Shown one piece after another: positions 25,097 to 34,751 of a DNA stretch of 64,000 bases. The position numbers and the translations under genes are program-made. Under the pieces are notes generated by a model. The model saw only the letters and a list, made by a program, of their open reading frames with translations, ran no database searches and had not been told where the DNA came from. This stretch comes from an uncultured Bacilli bacterium (GTDB lineage Bacteria > Bacillota_I > Bacilli_A > RFN20 > CAG-826). How positions within the stretch are numbered: the first letter of the stretch is position 1; every line of letters starts with the position of its first letter. Location: positions 620,001 through 684,000 of the forward strand of contig CAKPBC010000001.1 of NCBI GenBank assembly GCA_934140155.1, given 5' to 3'.

Positions 25097-26870
25097 TGCA
25101 AGCACCGCCTTCCTTAATTAAGTTGTCAATTTCTTCTTTAGAAGTGGCAGCATTAATTGCTTTTGCACATCCAATGGATAATAAACGATTTTCTCTGTTT
25201 TGATCGATTACTTGTAAACTATCAACAAATTCGTTCCAAGTCTTTTCCATACTATTTTGTTTTGTATATTCGTTATATAAACGAGTGTTAACAAGATATT
25301 GATTAATAGCGTTTTCTAATGTTAAGTATTCATATCCATCACGGACACCATTAACATATTTTGGAACTTCAACTTTAATTTCATCGTTAATTTTAAGATT
25401 AAGTTCTGTTTTTCCTTTTTCTAAATAATAAGTGAAGATTGAAGAATCAATTAAACTATCGTAATTTTTAACTGCAGTTTCAATTTTACTAGCACGTTGA
25501 CGGTAGTCTTTGTTTTCTTGTCTATTAAAGTTAACATATGATGTACCAATGTCTTTGTCATAGTCTTCAGCTTTCTTAGTATAATCGTAATAGTTAGTTA
25601 ATGAATCTGTGGATTCAATTAAGCCAGACTTTTCAGCAACAATGAAGAAAATACCTTGATAACCTGAATCACCATCACCAGAACCAGAACGAACAACTAA
25701 GATTGGTTGTGGGTTGCTAGCGCTTGTAGTACATAATGCATATTCACCATCTTCAAGTAATCCAGCAAGTGCAGGAACATCATTAGCATTCTTAAATGCT
25801 TTTTGTTCAACACCATTAATCACTTTGTTTTTTGTTGTAATTAATGAAACTTGATGTGAATTAAACAAGTTGTTGAAATAAATGTTTCTAGGATAGTAAG
25901 TGGCATCATTATTGTTAATATTGATGTTTTCGCCTGTTGGAAGTTTTTCTTTAGAAGCAACTTTTTCCATATCTAAGATTTCTTGGAAATCAATCTTATA
26001 ATCTTTTGATGCTTTTTTAGATGAGAAATAGTCTTTAGCATTAGTTGGCATATGAATGCTATTCAAACGAGTTTCGTCAACATTACTTGCTTTGCCATTG
26101 AAAATAGAATCAAAAGCATATAAGCCAAGTTTGAATTCATTAACATAGCCAGTATCTACTGTGACAATATCTCCTTCACCGAAGTTTGCAGCAGAACTTG
26201 AATCGCCTGATAAGCTTTGAGCAACAGAACCGAAAGTTTCATTGCCTCTAGCTAAACGTTTAACAGCACCAACAAGTTTTGTTGTTTCTGATTCAGTGAT
26301 TTGACCCTTATAACCAGAGTCAGTAGAAGAAGCACTAACGTTGATTAAGATGTGACTAATGTGGTAAGGAACTTTTTGGTTGATGTATTCTTTTAATAAA
26401 CCAAATGTGCCTTTGCCGCCATTGTCATCAAAATAATCATTACGGGCTTTTTCTTTTAGTTTTTCGTAGACGAATGAATCTTGTAGTTCGTCTAAATTTG
26501 CGACGCCATTGCTTTGAAGAATTTTGTCGAGTTCGTCATCATAATTTGTTGCATTAGTTTTAGCATTAGATCTTGCTTCATCTTTTGCTTGACTAACACG
26601 TTGTTTTGCGTCTCTTGTGATTTCTGGTGTTTCTTTGATAGAAGCACGAATGATGACTTCTGAAATCGCATTATAGTAAGTAGAAATTCCGGTTGACTTA
26701 GTGATATATTTGTTGAAAATATCATCAACGGTAATTCCATGTGCTACTTCGCTACCATTGTTAATAGTTAATATTGTACCCTCTTGTTTTTTTACAGGAT
26801 CGCAAGCGGTAAGTGATAATCCACCAACCATAAATGCTACCATACCGAGTACAAGGTTACGTTTTTTCAT
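25083..26870 (-). CDS. prsA: PrsA-type foldase lipoprotein with parvulin domain
   Basis: This 595-residue protein has a lipobox L-T-A-C (Cys23). A SurA/PrsA-like N-terminal helical region precedes a parvulin-type prolyl isomerase domain near 168-265 (H-I-S-H-I-L-I ... G-S-V-A-Q ... S-A-A-N-F-G-E-G). PrsA assists folding of exported proteins outside the membrane. AGGAGG lies 11 bases upstream and a sigma-A-type promoter at 26905-26933. Long for a PrsA (usually about 300 residues), it continues into a second helical half. Confidence 0.85.
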   Translation of the reverse strand: MKKRNLVLGMVAFMVGGLSLTACDPVKKQEGTILTINNGSEVAHGITVDDIFNKYITKSTGISTYYNAISEVIIRASIKETPEITRDAKQRVSQAKDEARSNAKTNATNYDDELDKILQSNGVANLDELQDSFVYEKLKEKARNDYFDDNGGKGTFGLLKEYINQKVPYHISHILINVSASSTDSGYKGQITESETTKLVGAVKRLARGNETFGSVAQSLSGDSSSAANFGEGDIVTVDTGYVNEFKLGLYAFDSIFNGKASNVDETRLNSIHMPTNAKDYFSSKKASKDYKIDFQEILDMEKVASKEKLPTGENININNNDATYYPRNIYFNNLFNSHQVSLITTKNKVINGVEQKAFKNANDVPALAGLLEDGEYALCTTSASNPQPILVVRSGSGDGDSGYQGIFFIVAEKSGLIESTDSLTNYYDYTKKAEDYDKDIGTSYVNFNRQENKDYRQRASKIETAVKNYDSLIDSSIFTYYLEKGKTELNLKINDEIKVEVPKYVNGVRDGYEYLTLENAINQYLVNTRLYNEYTKQNSMEKTWNEFVDSLQVIDQNRENRLLSIGCAKAINAATSKEEIDNLIKEGGACSVTK

Positions 26871-26904
26871 AAATAGCCGTCCTCCTTATAAATATAGCAT
26901 TGTT

Positions 26905-26933
26905 ATTGTATACAATAATGACTTACAATTCAA
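26905..26933 (-). promoter_or_regulatory. Sigma-A-type promoter of the foldase genes
   Basis: On the minus strand TTGAAT (26933-26928) and TACAAT (26910-26905) are 17 bases apart, about 35 bases before the prsA start. Confidence 0.6.
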
Positions 26934-27025
26934 GTTTTTTCTTTTAAAAATGTATTTTTATAAAATACAGGGCGTATTATTGTTAATATTTGGGCTATTG
27001 GAATTAAACTTTTCCAAAATGAGTT

Positions 27026-27052
27026 ACCTTTTAAATTAACTTGCATAATATA
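27026..27052 (+). promoter_or_regulatory. Candidate sigma-K-type promoter of the yjcZ-like genes
   Basis: AC at 27026 and CATAATATA at 27044-27052 are 16 bases apart, matching the Bacillus sigma-K pattern AC-N16/17-CATANNNTA. It lies 26 bases before the first spore-peptide ATG. Confidence 0.5.
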
Positions 27053-27078
27053 TCGTGAAAAACAAAGGAGGAAAGTTT

Positions 27079-27186
27079 ATGAATCCAAATTTAGGATACC
27101 AAAATGGTGGTTTCGGCGCCGCTTTTGCCTTCATTCTTGTTCTTTTCATTTTAATTGCTATTATTGGTTGCTTTGGTTGCTGCTAA
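27079..27186 (+). CDS. YjcZ-type sporulation peptide
   Basis: This 35-residue peptide has a Gly/Asn-rich head (G-G-F-G-A-A-F) and one membrane segment ending in G-C-F-G-C-C. This matches the small YjcZ/YhcN-neighbour sporulation peptides that are abundant in Bacilli spores. GGAGG lies eight bases before ATG. A second such gene follows. Confidence 0.75.
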   Translation: MNPNLGYQNGGFGAAFAFILVLFILIAIIGCFGCC

Positions 27187-27215
27187 TAAGGTAATTGCTT
27201 TGAGGAGGTGAACTT

Positions 27216-27305
27216 ATGAATAACAGTTATTTTGCAATAATCCTTGTATTATTTATTTTACTTGTCATCATCGGTTACGGATGCTGGACTGGTTGCGGTT
27301 GCTAG
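27216..27305 (+). CDS. YjcZ-type sporulation peptide, second copy
   Basis: This 29-residue peptide is almost entirely one hydrophobic helix (F-A-I-I-L-V-L-F-I-L-L-V-I-I-G-Y-G-C) with a Cys/Gly end. It shares the core of the peptide encoded just before it. GAGGAGGTG precedes ATG. The two are probably one mother-cell transcript. Confidence 0.72.
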   Translation: MNNSYFAIILVLFILLVIIGYGCWTGCGC

Positions 27306-27311
27306 TTTAAG

Positions 27312-27338
27312 GGGCAAAGGAAACTTTGCCTTTTTTTT
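27312..27338 (+). terminator. Intrinsic terminator
   Basis: GGCAAAG-GAAA-CTTTGCC with nine T separates the spore peptides from the suf operon. Confidence 0.97.
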
Positions 27339-27369
27339 TATTGTTTTTTATCAAATTTTATCGTTTCCA

Positions 27370-27398
27370 TTGTTAAGAAAATTAGAGTGGTGTAAAAT
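27370..27398 (+). promoter_or_regulatory. Promoter of the suf operon
   Basis: TTGTTA (27370) and TAAAAT (27393) are 17 bases apart with a TG just before the -10 box. This is the only evident promoter for the chain 27435-36339. Confidence 0.6.
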
Positions 27399-27434
27399 AA
27401 TTAAGATTTGTGAATCTTAGGAGAGTGACATTTT

Positions 27435-28262
27435 ATGCCAACTTTAGAAATTATTAATTTGCACGCTAATGTGGAAGGAAAAGAAATTCTAAAAGGAGTA
27501 AATTTAAAAGTATCAACTAACGAAACTGTAGCTTTATTAGGTCCTAATGGACATGGTAAATCAACATTGCTTGCTGTCATAATGGGCAATCCTCGTTATA
27601 CAGTAACTGAAGGAAAAGTTTTGCTAGATGGACAAGATGTTTTAGCAATGTCTGTTGACCAAAGATCACGTGCTGGTATTTTCTTAGGAATGCAATATCC
27701 TAGTGAAGTTCCTGGAGTAATAAATGCTGATTTCTTAAAAGCAAGTATTAATGCTCATCGTGAAAAACCAGTAACATTATTTCAATTTTATCGTATGTTA
27801 GAGTCTAATTCCAAAGAAATGAAAATATCAATGGATATGGCAAATCGTTCGTTAAATGAAGGGTTTTCTGGTGGAGAGAAAAAACGTAATGAAATTTTAC
27901 AAATGCGTTTATTAAATCCAACAATTGCTATGCTTGATGAAATTGACTCTGGACTTGATGTTGATGCTTTACAAACTGTTTCCGAAGCTATTAGAAAACA
28001 ACAAGAATTAGGTACAGGATTTTTAGTTATTTCACACTATGCAAGACTATATGATTTAATTTCACCAACTCGTGTTGCAGTTATGGTTAATGGTAAAATC
28101 GCTGTTGAAGGTGGAAAAGAAATTATTAAGAAAATTGATACAACTGGTTATGAATGGATAAGAACTGAATTAGGAATTTCAATTGAAAAAGATGAACCTA
28201 ATATGCGTGATGTATCAATCGGAAGTTGTGCAACGAAAGAGGTTGTTAAAAGTGGGAAATAA
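27435..28262 (+). CDS. sufC: SufC, Fe-S cluster assembly ATPase
   Basis: This 275-residue ABC ATPase has Walker A G-P-N-G-H-G-K-S-T, signature F-S-G-G-E-K-K-R-N-E and Walker B A-M-L-D-E-I-D-S-G-L-D. The E-K-K-R-N-E signature and D-E-I-D-S-G are specific to SufC. It works with SufB and SufD to build iron-sulfur clusters in the cytoplasm. It opens the operon sufC-sufD-sufS-sufU-sufB, the Gram-positive order. Confidence 0.97.
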   Translation: MPTLEIINLHANVEGKEILKGVNLKVSTNETVALLGPNGHGKSTLLAVIMGNPRYTVTEGKVLLDGQDVLAMSVDQRSRAGIFLGMQYPSEVPGVINADFLKASINAHREKPVTLFQFYRMLESNSKEMKISMDMANRSLNEGFSGGEKKRNEILQMRLLNPTIAMLDEIDSGLDVDALQTVSEAIRKQQELGTGFLVISHYARLYDLISPTRVAVMVNGKIAVEGGKEIIKKIDTTGYEWIRTELGISIEKDEPNMRDVSIGSCATKEVVKSGK

Positions 28263-29091
28263 TTTGCTAAAAAGTGATAACATTACAAGCAAATTAGTGG
28301 ATGACATTTTTTATATCTCGATTAATTCTTCAAATGAAGAAAATTATTCAATTTTAACTTTAAAAGATATACCAAGCGAAAATATTGAAATTACTTGTAA
28401 TGAATATGTGAAAGTAAAAATTTTAATTAATGAATTTGAAAACAAAAATGTAAAGTTTGTTTTAAAAAATAATGCATTTTTGAAACTAAATTTTTTGTCT
28501 TTGACTCAAAGTGCTTGTGGCAACTATTTATTTGATTTAGAAGAGTCATCTAATGCTTTTGTTGCTATGGCTGATTTAGTTAAAGGTAATGTGGGTTTTA
28601 ATGCAACATTTAATCTTTTAGGAGATAACGCTAATAGTGAATGGCATTTAGCTTCATTAGGCGCAGATAATGATAAAAAAGTATTTAGCATTAACTTCAA
28701 TCATGTTGCTAAAAACACAACAGGAGTTATGTCTAATTATGGTGTTGTTGAAGATGAATCAATGATGCATTTTAAAGGCATTTCTCATATTAAAAACGGA
28801 TCAATTAAATCAAAAACACATCAATCAGCTAAAATTATGGTGTTTGATCCAAAATGTCACGCAAAAGCAAATCCAATTTTAAAAATTGATGAAAATGATA
28901 TTGAAGCAAGCCATGCCGCAATTGTCGGAAAAGTAAATGATGAACATATGTTTTATCTATGTTCAAGAGGCATTAGTGAAAATGACGCTAAACAATTAAT
29001 TACATTAGGATACTTAAAACCAATTACGAACTATTTTGAAGATCAAAAATATGTTCAAGAAATAGTTGATGGCATTGAAAAGAGGTTATAA
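28252..29091 (+). CDS. sufD: SufD, Fe-S scaffold subunit
   Basis: This 279-residue SufB/D-family protein has the C-terminal half conserved: M-H-F-K-G-I-S, then the E-A-S-H-A-A-I-V-G-K and L-C-S-R-G-I-S-E-N-D-A signatures. It is shorter than typical SufD (about 430), lacking much of the N-terminal helical domain. GTG 28252, nine bases after AAAGAGG, is chosen; ATG 28183 lies deep in sufC. It overlaps sufC by 11 bases. Confidence 0.88.
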   Translation: MGNNLLKSDNITSKLVDDIFYISINSSNEENYSILTLKDIPSENIEITCNEYVKVKILINEFENKNVKFVLKNNAFLKLNFLSLTQSACGNYLFDLEESSNAFVAMADLVKGNVGFNATFNLLGDNANSEWHLASLGADNDKKVFSINFNHVAKNTTGVMSNYGVVEDESMMHFKGISHIKNGSIKSKTHQSAKIMVFDPKCHAKANPILKIDENDIEASHAAIVGKVNDEHMFYLCSRGISENDAKQLITLGYLKPITNYFEDQKYVQEIVDGIEKRL

Positions 29092-29093
29092 GT

Positions 29094-30317
29094 ATGATTG
29101 ATTATCAAAAATGCTTAAAAGATTTCCCTATTTTAAATAAAACAATGCAAAATCATCGCCTTGTTTATTTAGATAATGCTGCGACTACTTTTAAACCAAC
29201 AGTTGTGCTTGATTCGATAAAAGACTATTACGAAAATTATTGCGCAAATACACATCGTGGAGATTATGATATTGCTCATACTGCTGATGTGAAATATGAC
29301 GAAGCACGTCAAATTGTTGCGGATTTTATTGGCGCTGATAAAAGCGAAGTTGTTTTTACTGCTGGGGCATCAATGTCATTGAATATGATTGCTTATGGTT
29401 ATGCTAAATTTTTACAATCAGGCGATGAAATTCTTATTACGGAAGCAGAACATGCCTCTAATGTCTTGCCTTGGTTTACTATTGCCAAAGAAAAAGGTTG
29501 TATTATCCGTTATATTCCTTTAACTGAAGAAGGAAGACTAACAATAGACAATGTTAAAAAAGCCATGACTGATAAAGTTAAAGTTATAGCGGTTGCCCAA
29601 GTTACTAATGTTCTTGGCTTTATTGTTGATATTAAAAATATTGCTAAAATTGCTCATGAAAATGGTGCAATTTTAGTGTGTGATGGAGCACAAAGCATTC
29701 CACATTTTAAAGTTGATGTTAAAGATCTAGATTGTGATTTCCTAGCATTTTCCGGACATAAAATGTGTGGACCTACGGGCATTGGCGTTATGTATGGAAA
29801 ATTTAACCTTTTAAAAAAAATGGAACCATTAATGTCTGGCGGCGGAATGAATGCTAGATTTAATATGTGTGGAGAAGTTAGTTTATTACTTCCACCTGCC
29901 AAATTTGAAGCTGGAACACAAAATATTGAAGGCGCAATTGGTTTAGCTAGCGCTATTAAATATTTAGAAAGTATTGGCATGGATAATATTGAAAACCATG
30001 AAAAAGAACTAAGAAAATACGCTATTTCTAAATTGAAACAACTTGATAATGTTATCTTATATAACGAAAATGCAGAATCTGGTATTATCACCTTTAACAT
30101 TAAAGACGTATTTGCCCAAGATGCTGCGACTTATTTTAATTCAAAAGGTATATGCGTACGTTCAGGACAACATTGTGCAAAAATTTTAATCGATTTTTTA
30201 GGCACAGTGGCCACTGTTCGTGCTAGTATATATTTCTACAATACAATAGAAGATATAGATGCTTTAGTTGAAGCATGTAAGAAAGCAGGTGACTTCCTCG
30301 ATGCCTATTTCAATTAG
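29094..30317 (+). CDS. sufS: SufS cysteine desulfurase
   Basis: This 407-residue class V aminotransferase-fold enzyme uses PLP to release sulfur from cysteine. It shows Y-L-D-N-A-A-T-T-F-K-P near the start, the PLP lysine in F-S-G-H-K-M-C-G-P (about residue 223) and the reactive cysteine in R-S-G-Q-H-C-A (about 361). It starts two bases after the sufD stop and overlaps sufU by 17 bases. Confidence 0.97.
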   Translation: MIDYQKCLKDFPILNKTMQNHRLVYLDNAATTFKPTVVLDSIKDYYENYCANTHRGDYDIAHTADVKYDEARQIVADFIGADKSEVVFTAGASMSLNMIAYGYAKFLQSGDEILITEAEHASNVLPWFTIAKEKGCIIRYIPLTEEGRLTIDNVKKAMTDKVKVIAVAQVTNVLGFIVDIKNIAKIAHENGAILVCDGAQSIPHFKVDVKDLDCDFLAFSGHKMCGPTGIGVMYGKFNLLKKMEPLMSGGGMNARFNMCGEVSLLLPPAKFEAGTQNIEGAIGLASAIKYLESIGMDNIENHEKELRKYAISKLKQLDNVILYNENAESGIITFNIKDVFAQDAATYFNSKGICVRSGQHCAKILIDFLGTVATVRASIYFYNTIEDIDALVEACKKAGDFLDAYFN

Positions 30318-30750
30318 TCCTATGATGATGCGTCAAATTATTATGGATCATTATGAACATCCGCATAATAAACGCACACCAACTGATGATAGATATTTAA
30401 AAATCAATATGAATTCGGAATCATGTATTGATAACATTGATGTGTTTTTGCTTGTTGAAAATGGAATTGTTAAAGATTGCTGTTTTGATGGAATTGGTTG
30501 TACTATTTCTACGGCTTCTACATCAATTATGACCGATTTAGTTAAAGGCAAAACCATTGAAGAAGCAGAAAAAATAATTGATAACTACAAGAAGATGATT
30601 TCTGAAGATAAGTTCGATGAAGAACTTTTAGATGAAGCAATTGTGTTTATGAACACTAGCAAACAAGCTAGCCGTATTAAATGTGCGACAATTGGCTGGA
30701 ATGGTTTAAACGAATTATTAGAAGAAAGTAAAGGTGAGAAACATGAATAA
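30301..30750 (+). CDS. sufU: SufU, sulfur acceptor/scaffold
   Basis: This 149-residue IscU-like protein has three conserved cysteines: S-C-I-D-N, G-I-G-C-T-I-S and I-K-C-A-T-I-G-W. The first is normally in C-G-D; here Ile replaces Gly. SufU takes sulfur from SufS by zinc-ligand exchange. ATG 30301 has AGGTGA upstream; the in-frame ATG at 30268 lies inside sufS without an RBS. Confidence 0.93.
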   Translation: MPISISPMMMRQIIMDHYEHPHNKRTPTDDRYLKINMNSESCIDNIDVFLLVENGIVKDCCFDGIGCTISTASTSIMTDLVKGKTIEEAEKIIDNYKKMISEDKFDEELLDEAIVFMNTSKQASRIKCATIGWNGLNELLEESKGEKHE

Positions 30751-32140
30751 TAACGAATTACCTACTGATGATTATAAGTATGGTTTTAAAAATGAAGATG
30801 TTTCTATTGCTAATACCGGTAAAGGTTTAAATGAAGATGTTATAAGAGAAATCTCTAAATTAAAAAACGAACCAGAATGGATGTTAGAATTTCGCTTGAA
30901 AGCATACAAATTATTCAAACAATTACCACTTCCTTCTTTTGGACCAGACTTATCAAATTTAGACTTTGATTCTTTTACATACTTTATTCGTCCTTCTGAA
31001 AAAGTAGAAAATAGTTGGGAAAAAGTACCTGAAAAAATCAAAGAAACTTTTGATAAATTAGGAATTCCGGAAGCTGAACAAAAGTATTTAGCGGGTGTTT
31101 CTACCCAATACGAATCTGAAGTTGTTTATCATAATATGCTTAAAGAAGTTCAAGATAAAGGTGTTATTTTTCTTGATACTGACTCAGCTTTAAAAGCTTG
31201 CCCAGAATTATTTAAAAAATATTTTAATAGTGTTGTTTCAGTGGGAGATAATAAATTCTCTGCACTTAATGGAGCGGTGTGGTCAGGAGGATCATTTATA
31301 TATGTTCCTAAAGGCGTACATCTAGAAAAACCACTTCAATCATATTTTAGAATTAATAATGAAAAATCCGGACAATTTGAACGTACTTTGATTATTGTTG
31401 ATGAAGGCGCTGATGTGCATTATGTTGAAGGATGTACCGCCCCAACATATTCAAAAGAATCTTTACATGCTGCAGTGGTAGAAATTATTATTTTAAAAGG
31501 CGGAAAATGTCGTTATTCAACTGTTCAAAACTGGTCTAATAATATTGTTAATTTAGTTACTAAACGCGCTCTTGTTATGGAAAATGCCCAAATGGAATGG
31601 ATTGACGGTAATATTGGCAGCCAAGTAAATATGAAATATCCTGCTTGTATTTTAGCGGGAAGAGGAGCAAAAGGCACATGTATTTCAGTTGCTGTTGCTT
31701 CTCATAATCAATATCAAGATGCTGGAGCAAGAATGATTCATTTAGCACCAGATACAGTATCCACTATTATATCAAAATCAATTGTTAGAAATGGCGGGGT
31801 TGCTAATTATCGTGGCACTGTTCGTCATACTAGAAATGCTATAAATTGTAGAAGTCACGTTGAATGTGACACATTAATACTTGATAATATTTCACGAAGT
31901 GATACAATTCCTACGAATGAAGTCATGAATGACGAATCATTTATTGAGCATGAAGCTACAGTTTCGAAGATTAGTGAAGATCAATTATTCTATTTAATGT
32001 CACGTGGAATATCAGAAAAAGATGCCACTCAAATGATTATTATGGGATTTATTGAGCCTTTCTCAAGAGAACTTCCTATGGAATATGCTGTAGAACTCAA
32101 TCAATTAATTAAAATGGACATGGAAGGAAGCGTAGGATAG
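30743..32140 (+). CDS. sufB: SufB, Fe-S scaffold subunit
   Basis: This 465-residue protein has full SufB length and motifs: Y-V-P-K-G-V-H, the cysteine in V-E-G-C-T-A-P and the C-terminal H-E-A-T-V-S-K-I-S and L-M-S-R-G-I-S-E-x-D-A. It is the scaffold where clusters form. ATG 30743 with AAAGGTGAG is preferred over GTG 30734. It overlaps sufU by eight bases and mnmG by one. Confidence 0.96.
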   Translation: MNNNELPTDDYKYGFKNEDVSIANTGKGLNEDVIREISKLKNEPEWMLEFRLKAYKLFKQLPLPSFGPDLSNLDFDSFTYFIRPSEKVENSWEKVPEKIKETFDKLGIPEAEQKYLAGVSTQYESEVVYHNMLKEVQDKGVIFLDTDSALKACPELFKKYFNSVVSVGDNKFSALNGAVWSGGSFIYVPKGVHLEKPLQSYFRINNEKSGQFERTLIIVDEGADVHYVEGCTAPTYSKESLHAAVVEIIILKGGKCRYSTVQNWSNNIVNLVTKRALVMENAQMEWIDGNIGSQVNMKYPACILAGRGAKGTCISVAVASHNQYQDAGARMIHLAPDTVSTIISKSIVRNGGVANYRGTVRHTRNAINCRSHVECDTLILDNISRSDTIPTNEVMNDESFIEHEATVSKISEDQLFYLMSRGISEKDATQMIIMGFIEPFSRELPMEYAVELNQLIKMDMEGSVG

Positions 32141-34014
32141 TGAAGTACGATTATGACATCATTGTTGTTGGCGGTGGACACGCTGGCATGGAAGCGAGTT
32201 TAGCTAGTGCTCATATGGGCGCTAGTACTTTGCTATTAACTTTAAATATTAAAATGATGTCGAATATGCCGTGTAATCCATCTATTGGAGGATCGGCAAA
32301 AGGCATTGTAGTACGTGAGATAGATGCTTTAGGCGGAATGATGTCTAAAGGCGCCGATCATGAATATTTACAAATGAAAATGCTTAACACTGGTAAAGGA
32401 CCAGGTGTCCAATGTTTAAGAGCGCAAGAAGATAAAAAATCTTATCCACGCTATATGCAAAATATTGCTTTAAATACTAAGAATTTAACAGTTAGAGAAG
32501 GAATGGTAACTGCATTGCTTCATGATGATGAAAAAGTATTTGGAGTAGTTGTTAATAATGAAGAAAAAATATATGCAAAAGCTGTTATTTTAACAACAGG
32601 AACATATATGGAATCATGTATTTTAAGAGGTCATCATAAAGAAAGTGCTGGTCCAGATGGTGAAAAACCTTCTTTAGGATTATCTCCATATTTAGCCTCA
32701 ATGGGTATTAAATTATTAAGACTTAAAACTGGTACTCCTCCACGTATTCAAAAGGATTCTATTGATTACTCGGTTATGGAACCACAATATGGTACAGAAG
32801 GTAATTTGGGCTTTTCTTATGAAACAAAAGTATTTAAACCATTAAAAGATCAAGCTTTATGTTGGTTAATATATACAACACCAGAGACACATCAAATTAT
32901 TCGTGATAATTTGAAAGAATCCGCGATGTATAGTGGACTTGTTCGTGGCATTGGACCAAGATATTGTCCAAGTATTGAAGATAAAATTGTGCGTTTTGCC
33001 GATAAACCACGCCATCAATTATTCTTAGAGCCAGAATCTTTAGAAATGGATTCAATCTATTTACAAGGCTTTTCTACATCAATGCCAATTGATGTACAAG
33101 AAAAAATGATTCGTTCATTACCTGGATTAAAAGATTGTAAGATTTTAAAATATGCTTACGCTATTGAATATGATGCAATTGAACCACTTCAATTTGATGC
33201 GACTTTGCAAGTAAAAAGATGGCCAGGCTTATATTGCGGTGGACAAATTGTTGGAACTTCTGGTTATGAAGAAGCAGCAGGTCTTGGTTTAATGGCGGGT
33301 ATTAACGCTACATTAAAAATTCAAGGCAAATCGCCACTGATTTTAAGAAGAGATGAAGCTTATATTGGCGTAATGATTGATGATTTAGTAACGAAAGGCA
33401 CTAATGAACCATATCGTTTACTTTCTTCTCGTGCAGAATATCGTTTATTAATGCGTCATGATAACGCTGATTTACGTTTAACTAAGTATGGTTATCAAGT
33501 AGGCTTAATAAGTGAAGAAAGATATCAAGAATTTTTACATAAATCCGAAGAAATTAATAAAGCAGTTAATTATTTATCTACCCATTATATTGGTATAAAA
33601 AGTCCACTTCAATCTTATTTAAAAGAATTAGGATTTGATGACTTATTAGGTGGTATATCTTTAATTGATGTATTACGTAGACCAGGCGTAGAATTTAATA
33701 AAATGCGCGAATATATTCCAGAATTAAATGAATTTGATTTATCAGAAATTGGTGTTTCCCAATTAGAAATAATGGTGAAATACGAAGGATATATCGAAAA
33801 ACAAAAAAAAGAAGCGCAAAAACTAGCTAAATTAGAAGAAATGAAATTACCTACGGATATTGATTATTTGCATATGGATGGTTTAGCATTAGAAGCACGT
33901 CAAAAACTAGACAAAGTTAAACCAATATCTATTGGTCAAGCAAGCCGTATTAGTGGAGTTAATCCTGCCGATATATCCATGCTTATTTTGCATTTAAAAA
34001 AGGAACATAAGTAA
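32140..34014 (+). CDS. mnmG: MnmG (GidA), tRNA uridine-5 carboxymethylaminomethyl modification enzyme
   Basis: This 624-residue FAD enzyme has the N-terminal dinucleotide motif G-G-G-H-A-G-M-E-A, P-C-N-P-S-I-G-G, and the MnmG stretch G-T-S-G-Y-E-E-A-A-G-L-G near 375. With MnmE it modifies U34 of several tRNAs. GTG start at 32140 overlaps the sufB stop. Usual neighbours are mnmE and rsmG; only rsmG is here, and the gene is joined to suf instead. Confidence 0.97.
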   Translation: MKYDYDIIVVGGGHAGMEASLASAHMGASTLLLTLNIKMMSNMPCNPSIGGSAKGIVVREIDALGGMMSKGADHEYLQMKMLNTGKGPGVQCLRAQEDKKSYPRYMQNIALNTKNLTVREGMVTALLHDDEKVFGVVVNNEEKIYAKAVILTTGTYMESCILRGHHKESAGPDGEKPSLGLSPYLASMGIKLLRLKTGTPPRIQKDSIDYSVMEPQYGTEGNLGFSYETKVFKPLKDQALCWLIYTTPETHQIIRDNLKESAMYSGLVRGIGPRYCPSIEDKIVRFADKPRHQLFLEPESLEMDSIYLQGFSTSMPIDVQEKMIRSLPGLKDCKILKYAYAIEYDAIEPLQFDATLQVKRWPGLYCGGQIVGTSGYEEAAGLGLMAGINATLKIQGKSPLILRRDEAYIGVMIDDLVTKGTNEPYRLLSSRAEYRLLMRHDNADLRLTKYGYQVGLISEERYQEFLHKSEEINKAVNYLSTHYIGIKSPLQSYLKELGFDDLLGGISLIDVLRRPGVEFNKMREYIPELNEFDLSEIGVSQLEIMVKYEGYIEKQKKEAQKLAKLEEMKLPTDIDYLHMDGLALEARQKLDKVKPISIGQASRISGVNPADISMLILHLKKEHK

Positions 34015-34015
34015 T

Positions 34016-34720
34016 ATGGATTTTGTGACATTTAAAGCAAAATTGCTAGAAAATAATATTATTTTAAGCGATGAACAAATTGAGAGTTACAAAGCTTATT
34101 CTAACCTATTACAAGAATGGAATAAAGTAATGGATTTAACCGCGATTGATGAAGAAGCGCAAATTATAGAAAAGCATTTTTATGATTCTTTAATATCCGC
34201 TAAATACTTCAAATACGAAAATCAAACATTACTAGATATTGGTAGTGGAGCGGGATTTCCGGGATTAGTTTTGGCTATTGCATTTCCTAACTTAAAAATC
34301 ACATTATTAGAACCTACTTTAAAAAGATGTAATTTTTTAAATGAAGTAATTAAAGTATTAAATTTATCAAATGTTAACGTTGTTAATGACCGTGCAGAAA
34401 ATTATATTAAAGAAAAAAGGGAATGTTTTGATTTAGTAACGTCACGCGCTGTATCACGATTAAATATATTATTAGAACTATCTATTCCATTTTTAACTAT
34501 TCAAGGCACTATGATTGCCTTAAAAGGAAAAAATGCTAATTTAGAATTAAAAGAAGCGGAAAATGCACTAAAAATATTAAATGTAAAATTATTAAAGAAC
34601 TACGAATTTAAACTTCCAAGTGAAGAGGAAAATCGAAGTATCTTATTATTAAAAAAAGAAGCTCGAACAAATATTAAATATCCAAGAAATTATGGTACAA
34701 TAAAAAAGAAGCCATTATAA
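34016..34720 (+). CDS. rsmG: RsmG, 16S rRNA G527 methyltransferase
   Basis: This 234-residue SAM enzyme has the RsmG motif L-D-I-G-S-G-A-G-F-P-G and the downstream T-S-R-A-V-S-R-L. It methylates G527 (E. coli numbering) N7. It starts one base after mnmG and precedes parA. Confidence 0.95.
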   Translation: MDFVTFKAKLLENNIILSDEQIESYKAYSNLLQEWNKVMDLTAIDEEAQIIEKHFYDSLISAKYFKYENQTLLDIGSGAGFPGLVLAIAFPNLKITLLEPTLKRCNFLNEVIKVLNLSNVNVVNDRAENYIKEKRECFDLVTSRAVSRLNILLELSIPFLTIQGTMIALKGKNANLELKEAENALKILNVKLLKNYEFKLPSEEENRSILLLKKEARTNIKYPRNYGTIKKKPL

Positions 34721-34751
34721 ACTTCTTTGTGTGAGGGCTAGGAGGTTAGTT

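Noticed and set aside
26701..27039. 112-codon plus-strand frame opposite prsA start
   Set aside because: Covers the prsA signal sequence and promoter in antisense; hydrophobicity comes from the opposite strand.
29654..30100. 148-codon minus-strand frame inside sufS
   Set aside because: It lies wholly within a strongly conserved gene, has no RBS and no recognisable product.
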